NCBI GenBank assembly: GCA_002753515.1
Contig: PEAK01000025.1
Span: forward strand, 1 to 55,254
Reading direction: 5' to 3'
Source of the DNA: Magnetococcales bacterium
Lineage (GTDB): Bacteria > Pseudomonadota > Magnetococcia > Magnetococcales > UBA8363
Length of the DNA stretch: 55,254 nt
The notes below the pieces were generated by a model that saw only the letters and a list, made by a program, of their open reading frames with translations, did not search any database and was not told the DNA's origin. The position numbers were made by a program, and so were the translations under genes. Shown piece after piece: positions 44,228-52,867 of the stretch; the first letter of the stretch is position 1; each line of letters starts with the position of its first letter.

Positions 44228-45528
44228 ACACGCTCTTTTCCGCCCTGGTTATCCTGGCCTTCGTCACTGCCGGCTATCGCCAATGGCATTGGGTCGCTGG
44301 ACCCGGTAAATCCCCCATGGAACTCATGACCAGTGCCATGGTGGATTCGGCTGCCGCCTCAGTCACCCTGGCCCTGGGCCTTATCGGGGTCATGGCACTG
44401 TTTTTGGGATTGATGAAAGTTGCGGAAAAAGGGGGCGTCTTGCTCATGCTGGCGCGGCTGATTCGACCACTCATGGTGCGACTCTTTCCCGATGTCCCCC
44501 CGGATCACCCCGCCATGGGGGCCATGATCATGAATATTTCGGCCAATATCCTCGGACTCGGCAATGCCGCCACACCCTTTGGCATCCGCGCCATGCAGGA
44601 ATTGGATCGCCTGAACACTTGCAAAGGGACCGCCACCAACGCCATGGCCCTGTTTTTGGCCATCAACACCACCTCCATCACCCTGTTGCCCACCAACGTC
44701 ATCGCCCTCAGAGCTTCGGTGCATTCCCTCGACCCGGCAGCCATCCTCCCAACCACCCTGCTCGCCACCCTCCTATCCACCGTCGTTGCCATCACGTCGG
44801 TCAAGCTGCTGCAACGTTTTTTCCCCATCCCAGGACAAAACGTCACCAACCAGCCCCATCAATCCAGCACACCACCCGAATCCACCACCACCCTGGAGGA
44901 TGCCGGCCCGCCCTACCCCATCTGGGTCGTTCTCCTCGCCCTGTTGGGATTCTTGAGCATCATCCCCTTGACCATTTTCTTTGGCCGCACCTTCTCACCC
45001 TGGATCATCCCCGGTTTGATGACCACTCTGCTGCTCTTTGGGATCATACGAAAAATCAAAGTCTATGAAGCCTTCATCGAAGGGGCACGCGAAGGCTTTG
45101 AGGTCGCCACCCGCATCATCCCCTACCTGGTTGCCATTCTGGTTGCCGTCAGCATGTTTCGCGCAAGTTCCGCCATGGATGCCCTGGTCACGTTCATCGC
45201 CCCATGGACCTCCCCCCTCGGACTCCCCGCTGAGGCCCTCCCCATGGCCCTCTTACGACCGCTCTCCGGTTCCGGTGCTTACGGCTTGCTCGCCTCCTTG
45301 ATGCAAGACCCCCATATCGGACCGGACAGCTATACCGGCCTCCTGGTCTCCACCATCATGGGCTCCTCCGAAACCACTTTTTATGTCCTGGCCGTCTATT
45401 TTGGCGCGGTCGGCGTCAGCACCATGCGTCATACCCTGGCTGCTGCCCTGCTGGCCGAATTCGCCGCCGTCAGTGGATCGGTGGCAGCCTGTCTCTGGCT
45501 CTTCCCCCACGGACTTTCATCAGGATAA
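44224..45528 (+). CDS. SpmA-SpmB fusion (Gate/nucleoside-recognition membrane protein)
   Basis: 434 residues, about ten membrane helices. The N-terminal half is SpmA-like (GLIGVMALFLGLMKVAEKGG, NISANILGLGNAATPFGIRA), the C-terminal half SpmB-like (YEAFIEGAREGFEVATRIIP, TIMGSSETTFYVLAVYFGAVG). In sporulating Firmicutes SpmA and SpmB affect spore core dehydration; in Gram-negatives the fused form is common and its role, perhaps transport of a nucleoside-like or ionic solute, is unknown. ATGA-coupled to the MEMO1-AMMECR1 gene. Confidence 0.88.
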   Translation: MNTLFSALVILAFVTAGYRQWHWVAGPGKSPMELMTSAMVDSAAASVTLALGLIGVMALFLGLMKVAEKGGVLLMLARLIRPLMVRLFPDVPPDHPAMGAMIMNISANILGLGNAATPFGIRAMQELDRLNTCKGTATNAMALFLAINTTSITLLPTNVIALRASVHSLDPAAILPTTLLATLLSTVVAITSVKLLQRFFPIPGQNVTNQPHQSSTPPESTTTLEDAGPPYPIWVVLLALLGFLSIIPLTIFFGRTFSPWIIPGLMTTLLLFGIIRKIKVYEAFIEGAREGFEVATRIIPYLVAILVAVSMFRASSAMDALVTFIAPWTSPLGLPAEALPMALLRPLSGSGAYGLLASLMQDPHIGPDSYTGLLVSTIMGSSETTFYVLAVYFGAVGVSTMRHTLAAALLAEFAAVSGSVAACLWLFPHGLSSG

Positions 45529-45533
45529 CATCC

Positions 45534-46148
45534 ATGGAATTTTCCTCCGACACCGAAGAATCCCTGGCCCTAGAACAAATCTGGTATCGTAACAGCCAGC
45601 CCCCTGCCCCCGCCCCCAAAAAGGCACTTATCCAGGAAATCGCCCGGTCGCTGCTCTATTTCCCCGAAGAAATGGCCGACCCCCTGTTGCACATTCCACC
45701 AATCGCCTGGAAAAAGCGCCAGCTTTTTCGGCGCTACCGTGCTGCCATCCATGCCTTGTTGTGGCTCTGGGCCCTGCAGGAAATCGTCCCCGACCGAGCC
45801 TATGCGCTGCTGCAAGCGGTGGAACCCCTCTACACCGCCCCAGGTACCACCCCCCCGGCGGAATGGCGTCAGGTCATGGCCGATATCGATTTTTTCCGCA
45901 CCATCCTCGATAATTATCGCGAAGAAGGTTTTTTAAGCATCGCTCAGCACGTCACATGGCGCGTCCATGGCGATTTTGTGCAAAACCCCGAACTTTTGGA
46001 AGTCACCGTGGCTTTGTCCTTTCATATCGACCAAAAATTTGATGAATTGCGCGCCTGGGTCTACCGTTGGGCCGGGCGTCCATCAACACCCGCCATCGAT
46101 CGCGTCACCAGCCTGCTTGAAACCGAGGCCTTCTCCGGTAACTTTTAA
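45534..46148 (+). CDS. Hypothetical helical protein
   Basis: 204 residues, ATG 5 bp after the stop of the SpmAB gene, so probably the third gene of that operon. Rich in Trp, Tyr and Leu (AIHALLWLWALQEIVPDRAY), predicted as a helical bundle without membrane helices. No family recognised and no motifs that suggest an active site. Converges on the MBL-cNMP-hemerythrin gene. Confidence 0.7.
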   Translation: MEFSSDTEESLALEQIWYRNSQPPAPAPKKALIQEIARSLLYFPEEMADPLLHIPPIAWKKRQLFRRYRAAIHALLWLWALQEIVPDRAYALLQAVEPLYTAPGTTPPAEWRQVMADIDFFRTILDNYREEGFLSIAQHVTWRVHGDFVQNPELLEVTVALSFHIDQKFDELRAWVYRWAGRPSTPAIDRVTSLLETEAFSGNF

Positions 46149-46169
46149 CCATGACGCTGCTACGTCCCA

Positions 46170-48785
46170 TCAAAAAACACATTGATCGTTCAGAAAAATG
46201 GAATACTTTCTATCCTCGTTCAAAATGTGGCCCACGATCCAATCAAAGAAAAATTTTTCAAATACCACCCCCCCCAGGGAATCCAGTTTGGTCATTTTTT
46301 CCCGGTAATCCATCACCTGCGCCACCAATACGTGGTGAATCCGCTGGTGTCGTTCCAGATCCGGATATTGGTATTGTCGCATCAAGTTTTCCTCGGCGGC
46401 AAAATGATATTTTGTATAATCCACCAATCCCTCGAAAGCCCGTTCCAACGAATGCCGATCCTGGGTGGAACGAAGAATTTCTATGATGCTGTTGGCAATT
46501 TCCACCAATTTTTTATGATGCACATCCATCTGCGCATTGTTGATGCCAAATTCTTCCCGCCAGGAGAGTACCCCCAAGGTACTCCCGGAATAGACAATCT
46601 TTTGTGTACGTTTTAAATAGGATTCAAATAATTTCCAGCGAACGATGGGTATTTCCTTGAGCAACTCGCCGGGGATCTGCAACGTCTCCGAGGGTTGCGT
46701 CGCCTGGACCCTGAACAGGCAGGGAATATCAAAAACCGCCCCCTCCTCCCCAAAGAAATCACGTTCACCCAGGCAATCCAGCGCTTCTTGGCCAACCAAT
46801 CGCACAAACTGGCCCGACTTGACGATGTTCAACGATCCCAAATCGCGACAGGAGATAATGTCTCCGGTCTGATAATAATGATGGTGCAAAGCATCACAAA
46901 TCCTGCTGAATACCGGGTGCGAAACCCCTTCACCAAACAATCGCGTGGATTGCAAAAAGATTCTTATTCTCCAATTCTGTTCAATCTTTGCAGCCAAATC
47001 GTTCTTCTTGATCAGTTCGTGGTAGAGCCCTACCGGTATGACCAGTGCATGCATAAAACTGGAACTGCGATACGTGGCATCAGTAGGCACGTGTTGGATT
47101 CCCGCAATTTCCCCGATCAAGGTGCCCGCAAACAATTGCCCAGAAACGCCATCATTCGCATGAATACTTTCCACCATCCCTGAAAGAACCAACAAAAGAT
47201 GATCGGGAACAACACCCTCTTTGAGAATGATTTCACCTGGATTGAAAGAGCGCAAAGGACAATTGAGCAATATACGAATATGATGGACCGGAGCGTTGGG
47301 AAGATACGATTGCAAGTATGCAAAGGCACTGCGGCGTGAATAATCCGACTCCGCTGGAATCAATATATCGGTAACACCATAAGGGGCACTGGAACCAATT
47401 TTTTTCTCCGCCAGGGTCAACTCCTGGGACGTATGGGACAGCAACAATTTATCCGACCGATCATCGCGAAAATCATCCGCCATGCCATGAATGGCACCAC
47501 CACCAATATCCAATTTTTTTAGATTCGCCGGTTGAAGATACGCCTCCCGGATACGATCAAAAAAAGCCTGTGTCACCCCTGGTTTTGCAGCATCGTCGGT
47601 CACCATCCGTTGCAATACCTGAAACGCGACAATATCGGCGAAATGGGCATAGGTCTTGTACCCCCCGGCCCAAAGGGTACGAAACATGAAAATACTCGTC
47701 TCCAACGGATGGGGGGAAAAAACAGGCTTGACCTCCAAGCCGTCCACGTCATTCCAAACATCAAATGCCAAATCGTGAATGGCAAAATAATCCTGGAAAT
47801 TCTCCTCTTCCATGGACAAAAGGGCAGCCAGTTTTTTTTGCACCGTGGCCCGGACCACCGGCGTGGCAAAGAATTTTATCTTATGTCCCGCACGCATCAA
47901 GGTGGTTATGCCCGCGCAATGATCATCGTGGGCATGGGTTTGAAAAATCCCCTCAATTTCCTCCAGGCCAATACCCAATGCCGTCAGGTTGTAGAAAAGA
48001 TTCGGTCCGCAATCTATTAAAAAAATTTTCCCCTGAAAGCTTATGATACTGGCCATACTTGGACGATTGATGTCCCATCCATCCCCTTCACCCGAGTGGA
48101 TGACCGCAAAATATTCCCGTTTCAACTTTTGGAAGCCCAACGGATACGGGGACACATACCGCTCACCCGGTTTCAAGTTCAAGTCAACCGTAACACGTTC
48201 CCCCTCATAGGAAATTTCAAAAATATTGGTCGCCGTCCTTTGGATAAACACGCCATTCCTGATCCCCACCTTTTCGCTACCCACCTGGATCGTGTCCAAA
48301 AAGGCATTGGAAGAAGAAATTTTGCCGTAGGCAAAGTGCAGCTTCATCCGCATCATTTCCGATGCGGTGTGGGCATCCATGCCCGTCTCCATCACCTCTT
48401 CCTTAGAGACCAACCCATAGTTGCCACGATAAATGTACTGCATCTGCGCGTTGACCTGCTCCGACTGGCCGATCAACAACGGTTTCACCCCGGTATTGTT
48501 GGGATGCTTGGGGATGATCATCCCTTGTTTGTAGAGCATATGTAACACTGGAAATTCCGCCAGATTGGCGAAATCACCGTTCTGCACCATGGTATCCGAC
48601 AATAATATGGCATTGGGGCCGCTTTCATACGCCACCCCCTGTTTCTCCTGTGGTACCACGAGGCCCCGCTTGATCAAATGTTTGATACTGTCCCCCGGGC
48701 AACCGCAGAGAATCCGCAACCCCGCCTCGGCCACCTCAATCCAATAAATACCGACAGAAACCGTTGTTTTTATGATTTTATCCAT
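46170..48785 (-). CDS. Metallo-beta-lactamase fold protein with two cNMP domains and C-terminal hemerythrin
   Basis: 871 residues. N-terminal region of unknown fold (about 1-210), then an MBL-fold domain (about 225-460) with HAHDDH (284-289) and LIDCGPN, and a second-shell His in LLLSHTSQE. Two cNMP-binding-like domains at about 505-605 (FNPGEIILKEGVVPDHLLLV) and about 620-720 (FFGEEGAVFDIP). C-terminal bacteriohemerythrin at about 745-865: H756/757, H794, E798, H813, H817, H853 and D858 in the pattern that binds a di-iron-oxo centre and O2. The order suggests O2 or redox input (hemerythrin) plus a nucleotide signal controlling a hydrolase-like or nuclease-like MBL domain. No membrane segment. 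Single gene. Confidence 0.88.
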   Translation of the reverse strand: MDKIIKTTVSVGIYWIEVAEAGLRILCGCPGDSIKHLIKRGLVVPQEKQGVAYESGPNAILLSDTMVQNGDFANLAEFPVLHMLYKQGMIIPKHPNNTGVKPLLIGQSEQVNAQMQYIYRGNYGLVSKEEVMETGMDAHTASEMMRMKLHFAYGKISSSNAFLDTIQVGSEKVGIRNGVFIQRTATNIFEISYEGERVTVDLNLKPGERYVSPYPLGFQKLKREYFAVIHSGEGDGWDINRPSMASIISFQGKIFLIDCGPNLFYNLTALGIGLEEIEGIFQTHAHDDHCAGITTLMRAGHKIKFFATPVVRATVQKKLAALLSMEEENFQDYFAIHDLAFDVWNDVDGLEVKPVFSPHPLETSIFMFRTLWAGGYKTYAHFADIVAFQVLQRMVTDDAAKPGVTQAFFDRIREAYLQPANLKKLDIGGGAIHGMADDFRDDRSDKLLLSHTSQELTLAEKKIGSSAPYGVTDILIPAESDYSRRSAFAYLQSYLPNAPVHHIRILLNCPLRSFNPGEIILKEGVVPDHLLLVLSGMVESIHANDGVSGQLFAGTLIGEIAGIQHVPTDATYRSSSFMHALVIPVGLYHELIKKNDLAAKIEQNWRIRIFLQSTRLFGEGVSHPVFSRICDALHHHYYQTGDIISCRDLGSLNIVKSGQFVRLVGQEALDCLGERDFFGEEGAVFDIPCLFRVQATQPSETLQIPGELLKEIPIVRWKLFESYLKRTQKIVYSGSTLGVLSWREEFGINNAQMDVHHKKLVEIANSIIEILRSTQDRHSLERAFEGLVDYTKYHFAAEENLMRQYQYPDLERHQRIHHVLVAQVMDYREKMTKLDSLGGVVFEKFFFDWIVGHILNEDRKYSIFLNDQCVF

Positions 48786-48810
48786 GACCTATTTCACAAG
48801 AAGTTATATT

Positions 48811-48998
48811 AAACCGCAACCAGTACGGGATATGTAGTTGGATATGTAGTTTTTCAGCGTCATTCCCGCCCCCGATTAAAGCATTCGGGGGCAGGCTTCA
48901 GCGGGAATCCAAAAAGCTAGGGAATGGTGTGTAGGTTTCCTGAATCCCCGCTTTCGCGGGGATGACAATAACTACACATTCCAAGATGGCTGCGGTTT
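48811..48998. repeat. Palindromic MITE-like element, copy 4
   Basis: Begins AAACCGCAACCAGTACGGGA and ends TGCGGTTT. The left arm carries an internal insert (CCCCCGATTAAAGCATTCGG, continuing GGGCAGGC) seen also in copy 5 in inverted orientation. It lies 26 bp upstream of the start of the MBL-cNMP-hemerythrin gene, where it might affect its promoter. Confidence 0.9.
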
Positions 48999-49049
48999 AA
49001 TAATATGGCAAGGAACCATCTCATAGCCAGCTTTGAAAGTAGCTGGTAT

Positions 49050-49379
49050 CTACACCGCCGCAGAATGGGGACCGGTTTCCAGAACAACAACTTCCTCCTC
49101 CAGTCGATTCCCGAGAGCAGTGCGTGCAACTTCCACATCGTAGTCAGCCTGAAGCCCCATCCAAAAACCAACCGATGTCCCAAAATATTTGCTGAGTCGC
49201 AACGCAGTTTCCGCTGTAATACTGCGTTTTCCATGGATAATCTGGTTGATACGGATCGGTTGAACGCCAATATCCCTGGCCAATCTATTTTGGCTCATTC
49301 CCAAGGGTTGCATGAACTCTTCAAACAGCACTTCACCTGGATGAACGTTAGCTAGATTCTCCACGTCGGTCTCCGTCAA
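49050..49379 (-). CDS. higA: HigA-type antitoxin (XRE family)
   Basis: 109 residues. HTH_3/HigA pattern: HPGEVLFEEFMQPLGMSQNR, LARDIGVQPIRINQIIHGKR, SITAETALRLSKYFG, FWMGLQ. The start codon is TTG at 49379, overlapping the toxin stop (TTGA); an internal GTG is an alternative. Binds its toxin and represses the operon promoter. Toxin-first order is typical of higBA. Confidence 0.92.
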   Translation of the reverse strand: MTETDVENLANVHPGEVLFEEFMQPLGMSQNRLARDIGVQPIRINQIIHGKRSITAETALRLSKYFGTSVGFWMGLQADYDVEVARTALGNRLEEEVVVLETGPHSAAV

Positions 49380-49630
49380 TGGTAATCTGTTATTTCAACA
49401 TCGTTGACATCGCCCTCATTCCAGACAAGACAAATACGCCATTGGTCGTTTATTCTGATGCTGTGTTGCCCAACACGGTTGTGCTTCAACGTTTCCAGCC
49501 GGTTTCCCGGTGGTACCCGAAGATCGTCCAATATCTGAGCATTGTTCAACATACGCTGTTTGCGCCTCGCTATTTTCTGAATGTGTATCCATATCCCTTT
49601 AGCCTCGTGGCACTTGAAGGTTTTGATCAT
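49376..49630 (-). CDS. higB: HigB-type toxin (RelE/ParE superfamily)
   Basis: 84 residues. The conserved LDDLRVPPGNRLETLK, HSIRINDQWRICLVW and VEITDYH of HigB, a ribosome-dependent mRNA endonuclease. Family members I recall are about 90-95 residues; this one looks about eight residues short between the first strand and the first helix, so activity is uncertain. First gene of higBA; promoter expected in the AT-rich stretch at 49631-49877, which holds no other gene. Confidence 0.88.
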   Translation of the reverse strand: MIKTFKCHEAKGIWIHIQKIARRKQRMLNNAQILDDLRVPPGNRLETLKHNRVGQHSIRINDQWRICLVWNEGDVNDVEITDYH

Positions 49631-49877
49631 ACGTCAGCATATCACAATGCAATATATATCGTCAATAGATATATTTTGGTGGCTGTGGGATGCCTCGTGC
49701 CTGATCCGGCGTCGGAAAGTGGTCATGATGATGATAACTGCGCGGCAACAAATGACAAGAATGTATAAAATTCTTGAAGTTATTCTAATCCAGAGTTGAT
49801 AATAGAAATCTTGCGAGCAACAAATCCCCGGATAGCCTATAATATAGCCTTGAGGTACCTGTTAGTGTCTTTTGCTT

Positions 49878-51476
49878 TCATTTTTTTTTGCCATCATCTC
49901 CCTTACTTTTATCTTTACTGGATTCCAAATTTGATTTGACTATTTCGGGAATTATCTTTACCAGCTCATTGATAACGTTGCCCCAGGGTGCCGATGCGTC
50001 TGCAGGCATTTCTCCAAAAGCATTTTTAAAGGATAGGTTCCAATTAAAGGCTTTTTCCATTTCATCAATTGACAATTTACCATCATTCAAATGCACAAAG
50101 AGTCGCCCTTGTCGAAGAGCATGTCTTTTTTCAAACAGGCGTTCCGCTTGGTCGAGCATGGCCCTTCCAAATCTCCACATCCCAACTGAAACCAAAACAA
50201 TCATACCATACATGGTAAAACCACGAATGAACGAGGCAACCAAGTCAATCCACATCTGTGACCTGACAAACGCCAAATCGTTAGAATCTTCATTGTTCTT
50301 AACATATTTTTCATCTTTTTCCGAATTATCTATTTTATTTATGACCCACTTTTTATTGTCTGGCATTTTACAATTCGGCTCAGGATTATTTTTATCTTTT
50401 TTTGTAAATTCACCACCCTTATAAATACATACTAACATGGCCACATTATTTTTATGATCATCAACTTTTAAATAACTCGAGTCTATGAAGGAATAAATTG
50501 ATATGCCTGTGCCTCCTAATACAATAATTAGGGCAAATAAATAAAGAGATATTCCTAATTTTCTATATGCATTTGCATGTTTCTCTAAATAAGCTATAGC
50601 TTTTTCAACAAACAAATCAGTGACGGCCAAATGGTAAGCATATCTCACATCAGTCTCAGGATTGGTCGCCTTATCACTATTATTGGTCTCACCTCCTAAG
50701 ATTGACCCGCAGGATCCACATTTATTTATTATACTAATTAATTTACTGGACGGGGCAGTGACAGGAGGAGTTTTGGTTTGGCCGGAAGATTGAAAACTAT
50801 TCCAAATTGATTCAATTTGCTTCATCGTTTGTACAAGGACTGCATGCCGCAAATTTAACCTAAAATTAACGTCACTGGAAAGCTTTGCATGATCATTGTT
50901 GGCGAATGTGTGAGCATCCCTTGTAAATTCACCATATGTATTGCTGTCAAGGAGAGCTTTTACTCTGTCTTGATTATCACATCCAGATTTCGCGAAAATA
51001 ATTCTAATGCTATAAATTGCATCTATGATCTCATTTTTTGTAGGTTCAGAGGAAAGAGAATCTGCTATCCTCTCGATAGTTAATAAAATACTATCTATTA
51101 TACAATAATCAACTTTAAGATTATTAATATGCTTATATAGCTCAATTAGCTCACTTTTTATTTTATTTATTTTTTCGCTGTCTTCACCGTTAAGATCATC
51201 TCTAGCAATCTTGGAAGCTATTTTATTTATATACTGCTCAACATGCCAAGTTATATCAAAATCTTTATCATAACTCTTGCTATATATATTTATTTTATTA
51301 ATAATATCATGTATTATTCTTGAATTCTTTATTATATATTTATTAATGAACCATGCAAGCCAATACAACACAATGATCAAAATTATAATTACAAATATAA
51401 ATATCTCAATATAAACCCATTCTTCTAGAATGCCGTGAAGTAAATTATATAAATAATTTTTAATATATTGCATCAT
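49878..51476 (-). CDS. AT-rich three-helix membrane protein, unknown family
   Basis: 532 residues from ATG 51476 (GGAG 8 nt upstream). One membrane helix near the N-terminus (IFIFVIIILIIVLYWLAWFI), a long soluble helical region (about 60-310), two more helices at about 318-340 (LGISLYLFALIIVLGGTGIS) and about 445-465 (MYGMIVLVSVGMWRFG), and a Lys-rich C-terminus. Two Cys pairs (KCGSCG, about 255) may bind metal. The N-terminal half uses rare AT-rich codons (many ATA), while the C-terminal end is closer to the local average, suggesting horizontal acquisition. I do not recognise the family; membrane proteins of this sort are common in defence-type islands but nothing shows such a role here. Confidence 0.7.
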   Translation of the reverse strand: MMQYIKNYLYNLLHGILEEWVYIEIFIFVIIILIIVLYWLAWFINKYIIKNSRIIHDIINKINIYSKSYDKDFDITWHVEQYINKIASKIARDDLNGEDSEKINKIKSELIELYKHINNLKVDYCIIDSILLTIERIADSLSSEPTKNEIIDAIYSIRIIFAKSGCDNQDRVKALLDSNTYGEFTRDAHTFANNDHAKLSSDVNFRLNLRHAVLVQTMKQIESIWNSFQSSGQTKTPPVTAPSSKLISIINKCGSCGSILGGETNNSDKATNPETDVRYAYHLAVTDLFVEKAIAYLEKHANAYRKLGISLYLFALIIVLGGTGISIYSFIDSSYLKVDDHKNNVAMLVCIYKGGEFTKKDKNNPEPNCKMPDNKKWVINKIDNSEKDEKYVKNNEDSNDLAFVRSQMWIDLVASFIRGFTMYGMIVLVSVGMWRFGRAMLDQAERLFEKRHALRQGRLFVHLNDGKLSIDEMEKAFNWNLSFKNAFGEMPADASAPWGNVINELVKIIPEIVKSNLESSKDKSKGDDGKKK

Positions 51477-51594
51477 TTCAAACACTCCATTAATCAATTT
51501 AATATATTACGAAATAACAGCCAACTCCAACGATGGCGACAAGATAATAGTGCCAAGGAGCCACTACCAAAACAGGGATCGGATAATACTTTAT

Positions 51595-52075
51595 GTTTCA
51601 TACCATTTAGCTAGTTGAATCAGAATCGCATCCCAATCCCATCTACACCCGATGGATTCCAAGCGAACACACTCATGACGCCACCCTCGATTCAGGAAAC
51701 ATGGAAAAGACTCTCCCACACCAAATATCCGTGGACCATCAAGTGGCATAGCTCGGAAATTCCATGGTGGGAATCTCCAGAAACCACCCATCCTCGACCC
51801 CCAACGTTGCTCACGCAATAAATTTTCCAAATGAAGGAAAATCTTCCGAAAATACTCAGCGTCCGCCCTCGTCATCATGTAGGGAGATTTTTTTTGCCTG
51901 CACGATACACAGTGTCGCATTGTGGGAAACAAGATTCAGTGGGGGGGGCAAATCATTGGCCAATCATTAGGAAAATGCACGCATCCATTCCTGAGATTAT
52001 AGTTGTCAATTTTGTTCAGTTCAGAGATAGTGCAGCCTCCAGGCAATCAAGTCAACGCTTTGCGGCAACCATATC
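51595..52075 (-). pseudogene. Decayed copy of the 165-aa/ImmA two-gene module
   Basis: Minus-strand sequence here aligns base by base with 54600-55090. Shared landmarks include GTGCACTATC / GGCTGCACTATC, AAATTTATTGC, GGAAATTTCC-like blocks and the start of the second gene (ATGAGTGTGTTCGCTTGGAA against ATGAGCATGTTCACTTGGAA). Frameshifts, stops and an internal deletion of about 100 bp destroy the first gene, and the second gene is cut off after about ten codons. So this is a relic of a second copy of the module intact at 52868-55126. The similarity is seen by eye and should be aligned. Confidence 0.7.
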
Positions 52076-52248
52076 TGATAAAAATATACCTATAACTAAT
52101 ATATATAAATTTTTATCAATAAATCGCCAAACACCAACAAACGCAGGAAAGATATATTCCAAACGTCATTCCCACAATGTTTTAAACTGCAAATCCAAGA
52201 TAGATGTCGATTTATTCCAAATCATCTGGAGAGTGTGGTAACCTACCT

Positions 52249-52425
52249 ATGGATAATGAATCGCTGCGGAAGGTCGATGGACAGATCGTTCAAAAAAAAC
52301 TGATCACCGATGAAGATCATCGCCCTATCGCTGTTCAAATCGGATACAACGGGTGGCTAGAAATTGCACACAATTCGCGAAGTCTGACAGCATCTTATCC
52401 AATTTCCCCAATAACAAACCATTGA
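52249..52425 (+). CDS. Small Phd/StbD-like antitoxin candidate
   Basis: 58 residues from ATG 52249, no SD. KKLITDEDHRPIAVQIGYNG with WLEI resembles the core of Phd/YefM-type antitoxins, where the next residues are usually ERxL; here the frame drifts after WLEIA, so the C-terminus may be frameshifted. It lies 15 bp before hicB. Could be a remnant or a true small gene. Confidence 0.4.
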   Translation: MDNESLRKVDGQIVQKKLITDEDHRPIAVQIGYNGWLEIAHNSRSLTASYPISPITNH

Positions 52426-52440
52426 AAGAAAATTAATAGC

Positions 52441-52644
52441 ATGCAAATCTCGGTCATACTGGAGCCAAGTGATGAAAGCGGGTACACGGCCACAGTACCT
52501 TCCCTTCCAGGTTGCATCAGCGAGGGTAACTCCCGGGAGGATGCACTGCTCAATATTCGCGAAGCCATCCTGCTTTACCTGGATCCAGTAGATGACAACG
52601 CAGCTTATGCACCAGAATCTGAGGTCTTGGAAACCGCCGTATGA
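52441..52644 (+). CDS. hicB: HicB-type antitoxin
   Basis: 67 residues. Typical HicB N-terminal half: ISVILEPSDESGYTATVPSL, PGCISEGNSREDAL, NIREAILLYLDP. Antitoxin domain without the C-terminal DNA-binding part found in longer HicB. Its stop overlaps the ATG of hicA (ATGA), the usual arrangement of short HicB-type pairs where the toxin follows. The partner is broken by an insertion. Confidence 0.88.
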   Translation: MQISVILEPSDESGYTATVPSLPGCISEGNSREDALLNIREAILLYLDPVDDNAAYAPESEVLETAV

Positions 52645-52688
52645 CCAATATTCCCAGCCTTAAACCGCAACCAACACGGGACACATAG
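52641..52688 (+). pseudogene. hicA: hicA remnant: toxin gene cut off by the palindromic element
   Basis: ATG 52641 overlaps the hicB stop. The first codons read MTNIPSLKP, the usual start of YcfA/HicA toxins, then the sequence changes to that of the palindromic element (AAACCGCAACCAACACGGGA) and stops within it (PTRDT, TAG). No further hicA sequence is seen on the right of the element; the leftward ImmA gene ends there. So the toxin is destroyed and the antitoxin is left alone. Confidence 0.7.
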
Positions 52689-52865
52689 TTTTCTAGCGTC
52701 ATTCCCGCGAAAGCGGGAATCCAGAAAGTCAGGGAAAGGTGTGTAGATCCCCCCCGATCCAGGCATTCGGGGGTAAGCTCTGGATCCCCGCTGAAGCCTG
52801 CCCTCGAATGCTTTAATCGGGGGCGGGGATGACAAGAACTACGCATCCCAAGGTAGCTGCGGTTT
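52662..52865. repeat. Palindromic MITE-like element, copy 5 (inserted at hicA)
   Basis: From AAACCGCAACCAACACGGGA to TGCGGTTT, 204 bp. The inner arms are extended by copies of the CCCCCGATCCAGGCATTCGG and GAATGCTTTAATCGGGGGCG blocks seen in copy 4. The left end lies inside hicA and the right end is 2 bp from the stop codon of the leftward ImmA gene. Confidence 0.9.
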
Positions 52866-52867
52866 AA

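Noticed and set aside
2413-52865. CRISPR array
   Set aside because: The repeated sequences are dispersed or two-unit, with no regular spacers and no cas genes.
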